A stretch of 15,985 nt of DNA, from contig JAAYFX010000174.1 in the NCBI GenBank assembly GCA_012728025.1, positions 1 to 15,985 of the forward strand, in the 5' to 3' direction. This stretch comes from Clostridiales bacterium. GTDB taxonomy: Bacteria > Bacillota > Clostridia > Oscillospirales > Oscillospiraceae. Under the pieces are notes generated by a model. It was not told where the DNA came from and searched no databases. It saw only the letters and a list, made by a program, of their open reading frames with translations. Position numbers and translations under genes: made by a program. Numbering within the stretch: the stretch's first letter is position 1; each line of letters opens with the position of its first letter. This document shows, piece after piece, positions 14,449 through 15,985 of the stretch.

Positions 14449-15237
14449 TTATATTTGTTCACTTTCCACATTATTTTGATTTCTTAAATGTGGCAAGCAA
14501 ATATATTCCAACAACTTTACAAGTCCATTCATTAATAAACTCAAAAGCACAATCGCAAGAATACACGCAAACACCTTGTCCATCATAAATCCGTTTTTTA
14601 CTCGCAGCATATAATATCCGAGTCCTTTTTCTGCTGATAACCACTCACCTACTACTGCACCTGTTACACTATAAGTTGCAGCAACACGTAGTCCAGATAA
14701 GAAAGAAGGAAATGCTCCTGGGATTTTCACAAGACCATATACTTGATACCACTTTCCACCGTAAGACCGCACTAAATTAATTTGGTTAATATCCAACTGG
14801 GACATTCCATCTGCAAAACTAATCGTAATCGGGAAAAAGCACATTAGAACTACGGTTATAATCTTGGGCGCCATTCCAAAACCCAGATAAATAATAAATA
14901 AAGGAGCCAAAATAATTACGGGAACCGTCTGGCTAACAACTAAAATAGGATAAACTGCCTTCCTAAAAAGTCCAAACATATCCATCAAAAGAGCCAGTCC
15001 TATGGATAAGAATGCAGCGATTAATATGCCTAGCAAGGTTTCTGTTAAGGTAATGACGGAATGATTCCACAAGGTGGAAAACTCTTTTATAAAAGTTGCT
15101 AAAACTTTAGACGGGGCTGGCAACACATAAAGTGGCGTATGGGTTAAACGCACAAATATCTCCCATAAAAATATCAAAACTAGAATTACACTTGTAGGTA
15201 GAAAAATCCACGAATTATGCTTTTTAACTTGACTCAC
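14449..15237 (-). CDS. thiX: ABC transporter permease, thiamine pyrimidine-precursor importer
   Basis: Membrane subunit of the importer, up to 262 residues, of the SsuC/TauC/ThiX permease family. About six hydrophobic segments are visible, beginning WIFLPTSVILVLIFLWEIF. The cytoplasmic loop that contacts the ATPase is recognisable: SYGGKWYQVYGLVKIPGAFP, followed by GLRVAATYSVTGAVVGEW. It is the first gene after the TPP riboswitch terminator. The start is unsettled. The GTG at 15237 overlaps AGGAGG (15242-15237), which is too close for normal initiation, and no ATG or TTG follows in frame until the first membrane segment. A non-standard start such as the GTT at 15228 or a downstream TTG should be considered. 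Function comes from family and context. Confidence 0.9.
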   Translation of the reverse strand: MSQVKKHNSWIFLPTSVILVLIFLWEIFVRLTHTPLYVLPAPSKVLATFIKEFSTLWNHSVITLTETLLGILIAAFLSIGLALLMDMFGLFRKAVYPILVVSQTVPVIILAPLFIIYLGFGMAPKIITVVLMCFFPITISFADGMSQLDINQINLVRSYGGKWYQVYGLVKIPGAFPSFLSGLRVAATYSVTGAVVGEWLSAEKGLGYYMLRVKNGFMMDKVFACILAIVLLSLLMNGLVKLLEYICLPHLRNQNNVESEQI

Positions 15238-15254
15238 CTCCTATTTTTATACAT

Positions 15255-15306
15255 AAAAAAGCCTTATCATATTTGTTATGATAAGGCACTAAAACACAAA
15301 TATGAT
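15255..15306 (-). terminator. Riboswitch-controlled terminator and antiterminator of the thi operon
   Basis: On the minus strand an 11-bp stem GCCTTATCATA/TATGATAAGGC (15277-15287 with 15261-15271), loop ACAAA, is followed by six T (15260-15255). The alternative partner is ATCATATTTGT (15306-15296), directly after the aptamer, which pairs perfectly over 11 bases with ACAAATATGAT (15276-15266), consuming the loop and the terminator 3' arm. The two structures exclude each other: TPP binding should free the terminator, and low TPP should allow the antiterminator. Confidence 0.92.
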
Positions 15307-15390
15307 CCCTACGTCGGCATTATCCGAATCAGGTAAAATGGGTCGAAGTTCAACAACTTCCTCTCAGACCATTTATGGCCTCCCCGATTG
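15303..15390 (-). promoter_or_regulatory. TPP riboswitch aptamer (THI element)
   Basis: Read on the minus strand, the conserved TPP aptamer blocks appear in order: GGGGAGGCC, GGTCTGAGAGG, GACCCATTTTACCTGATTCG, GGATAATGCCGACGTAGGGA. They include the pyrimidine-sensing CTGAGA and the ACCTGAT...GGATAATGCC...GTAGGGA core of the THI box. It lies between a consensus promoter and thiX and is followed by an overlapping terminator/antiterminator pair, so it should switch off the importer and the TatD-like gene when thiamine pyrophosphate is abundant. Confidence 0.97.
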
Positions 15391-15409
15391 TTTTTTACTA
15401 TTACGAAAC

Positions 15410-15438
15410 ATTATAAGCTTTCATTGTACCTTTGTCAA
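15410..15438 (-). promoter_or_regulatory. Consensus promoter of the thiamine operon
   Basis: On the minus strand TTGACA (15438-15433), a 17-bp spacer, and TATAAT (15415-15410): a perfect sigma-A consensus. Initiation near 15403 would produce the full TPP aptamer about a dozen bases later. Such a strong promoter suggests that control is left mainly to the riboswitch. Confidence 0.9.
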
Positions 15439-15523
15439 AACAATTTTAGTTTTCTTAATACATTAATACACCTTTGGATATACATTAAACCATTAATTAG
15501 GGCTCCCTAGGGATAAAGTTTTG

Positions 15524-15552
15524 TTGCTATTGCTCATATTGTAGGATATAAT
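15524..15552 (+). promoter_or_regulatory. Promoter candidate with perfect -10 box
   Basis: TTGCTA (15524-15529), 17 bp, TATAAT (15547-15552). It would give a leader of about 185 nt for the MBL-fold gene. The -35 box is only moderate. Confidence 0.4.
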
Positions 15553-15610
15553 AAAAATGCAAGTTTTCAGGGGTAGAGTATCTATATGATGAAGTGTACC
15601 ATTTATAATC

Positions 15611-15639
15611 TTGATACGATTATTTCTATTAGATATAGA
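15611..15639 (+). promoter_or_regulatory. Second promoter candidate for the MBL-fold gene
   Basis: TTGATA (15611-15616), 17 bp, TATAGA (15634-15639). It is closer to the gene (about 100-nt leader) and competes with the candidate at 15524-15552; the sequence alone does not decide. Confidence 0.4.
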
Positions 15640-15746
15640 GTAAACAACAAACTTTAGACGCTGGGCACAGACGCATTTAAAAGAATATACAATTAAAGTT
15701 TTTATTATAAATCTTCTACAAATCTTACTATATGAGGAGGACAAAA

Positions 15747-15985
15747 ATGCTAGAAACAGGAAGCTACAATGGCGTAAACTTTGCTAAGGAAGTTTGTTTC
15801 ACCGGCGAAAACGAGACGAAAGTATTTATTTACAATGTAGATGGCCTACTTATAGACTGCGGCCCCCAAAGCCGTGCCGAACAGTTTATTCCATGGATAA
15901 AGGAGCAGGAAATAAAGCAGGTTGCCTTAACTCACAACCACGAAGACCATTCTGGCAATGCTAAGTGGATACGGGATGAGCTGAA
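15747..15985 (+). CDS. Metallo-beta-lactamase-fold hydrolase (5' part, cut by window end)
   Basis: The first 79 codons of a plus-strand gene that runs off the window. ATG 15747 sits six bases after AGGAGG (15735-15740). The visible part contains the MBL-fold opening: strands around VFIYNVDGLLIDCGP, with D37 after hydrophobic residues, and THNHEDHSGN, the HxHxDH zinc-binding motif at residues 63-68. Beyond zinc-dependent hydrolase of the MBL superfamily nothing can be said; members range from glyoxalase II-like thioesterases to ribonucleases and lactonases. It is divergent from the thi operon, and nothing links it to thiamine. Confidence 0.85.
   Translation, partial: MLETGSYNGVNFAKEVCFTGENETKVFIYNVDGLLIDCGPQSRAEQFIPWIKEQEIKQVALTHNHEDHSGNAKWIRDEL

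Larger units (their letters stand above)
15439..15746. other. Divergent intergenic region before the MBL-fold gene
   Basis: I see no credible gene here. An 83-codon minus-strand frame at 15493-15744 has low-complexity, poorly coding composition, overlaps the ribosome site of the next gene and resembles no family I know. Contents noted: a 10-bp palindrome TCCCTAGGGA (15504-15513) and two plus-strand promoter candidates, listed separately. Confidence 0.5.

Noticed and set aside
15493..15744. An 83-codon minus-strand frame upstream of the MBL-fold gene
   Set aside because: Low-complexity A+T-driven composition, no convincing ribosome site, no recognisable family, and it overlaps the start region of the MBL-fold gene.
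1..15985. CRISPR arrays, insertion sequences, tRNA or rRNA genes, phage or defence genes
   Set aside because: No repeated-spacer pattern, transposase or integrase motif, or tRNA/rRNA signature was found on either strand by reading.

Overview
The window looks like a chromosomal segment of a low-to-moderate G+C Firmicute, most likely a member of the Clostridia. The signs are strong AGGAGG ribosome binding sites, several GTG and TTG starts, BlaI/BlaR1-type regulation, a TPP riboswitch that works by transcription termination, and clostridial-style aromatic biosynthesis proteins. I see no transposase, integrase, tRNA, rRNA or CRISPR array. The assignment rests on gene style and not on a marker gene.

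Layout. (1) 1-1342: a LysR-type regulator with its own promoter. (2) 1289-3117: a BlaI-type repressor, a BlaR1-like M56 metallopeptidase without the usual beta-lactam sensor domain, and a 78-residue secreted peptide. They form one tightly packed operon, and its promoter is covered by a 30-bp imperfect palindrome that is the likely BlaI operator. (3) 3357-11826: a shikimate/aromatic amino acid operon, aroF-tyrA-aroB-aroA-aroC-pheA-aroE/K-aroQ. The eight genes overlap or nearly touch and encode every step from erythrose-4-phosphate plus PEP to chorismate, and on to 4-hydroxyphenylpyruvate and phenylpyruvate; only the final aminotransferase is missing. (4) 11958-15438, minus strand: thiXYZ, an ABC importer of a thiamine pyrimidine precursor, followed by a TatD-family hydrolase. 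A consensus promoter and a TPP riboswitch with overlapping terminator and antiterminator control it. (5) 15747 to the end: the start of a metallo-beta-lactamase-fold hydrolase on the plus strand.

The most notable element lies just upstream of aroF. A 34-codon open reading frame (3402-3506) contains the run AYRYFSFTYYFW, with eight aromatic codons in eleven, and is followed by a hairpin and a strong intrinsic terminator (3534-3572) before aroF. This has the architecture of a ribosome-mediated transcription attenuator that senses Tyr, Phe and Trp together, in a phylum where T-box or TRAP control is the better-known solution. Through it, charging of the tRNAs of all three end products could set transcription of the whole pathway.

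Other points of interest are the AroE-AroK fusion, altered Phe-binding motifs in the ACT domain of PheA (GALY and ESCP in place of GALV and ESRP), the TatD-like enzyme in a thiamine-salvage operon where a formyl-pyrimidine amidohydrolase would be expected, and the secreted Trp-rich peptide co-transcribed with the BlaI/BlaR1 pair. By eye, the thiamine operon is clearly more A+T-rich than the aromatic operon.
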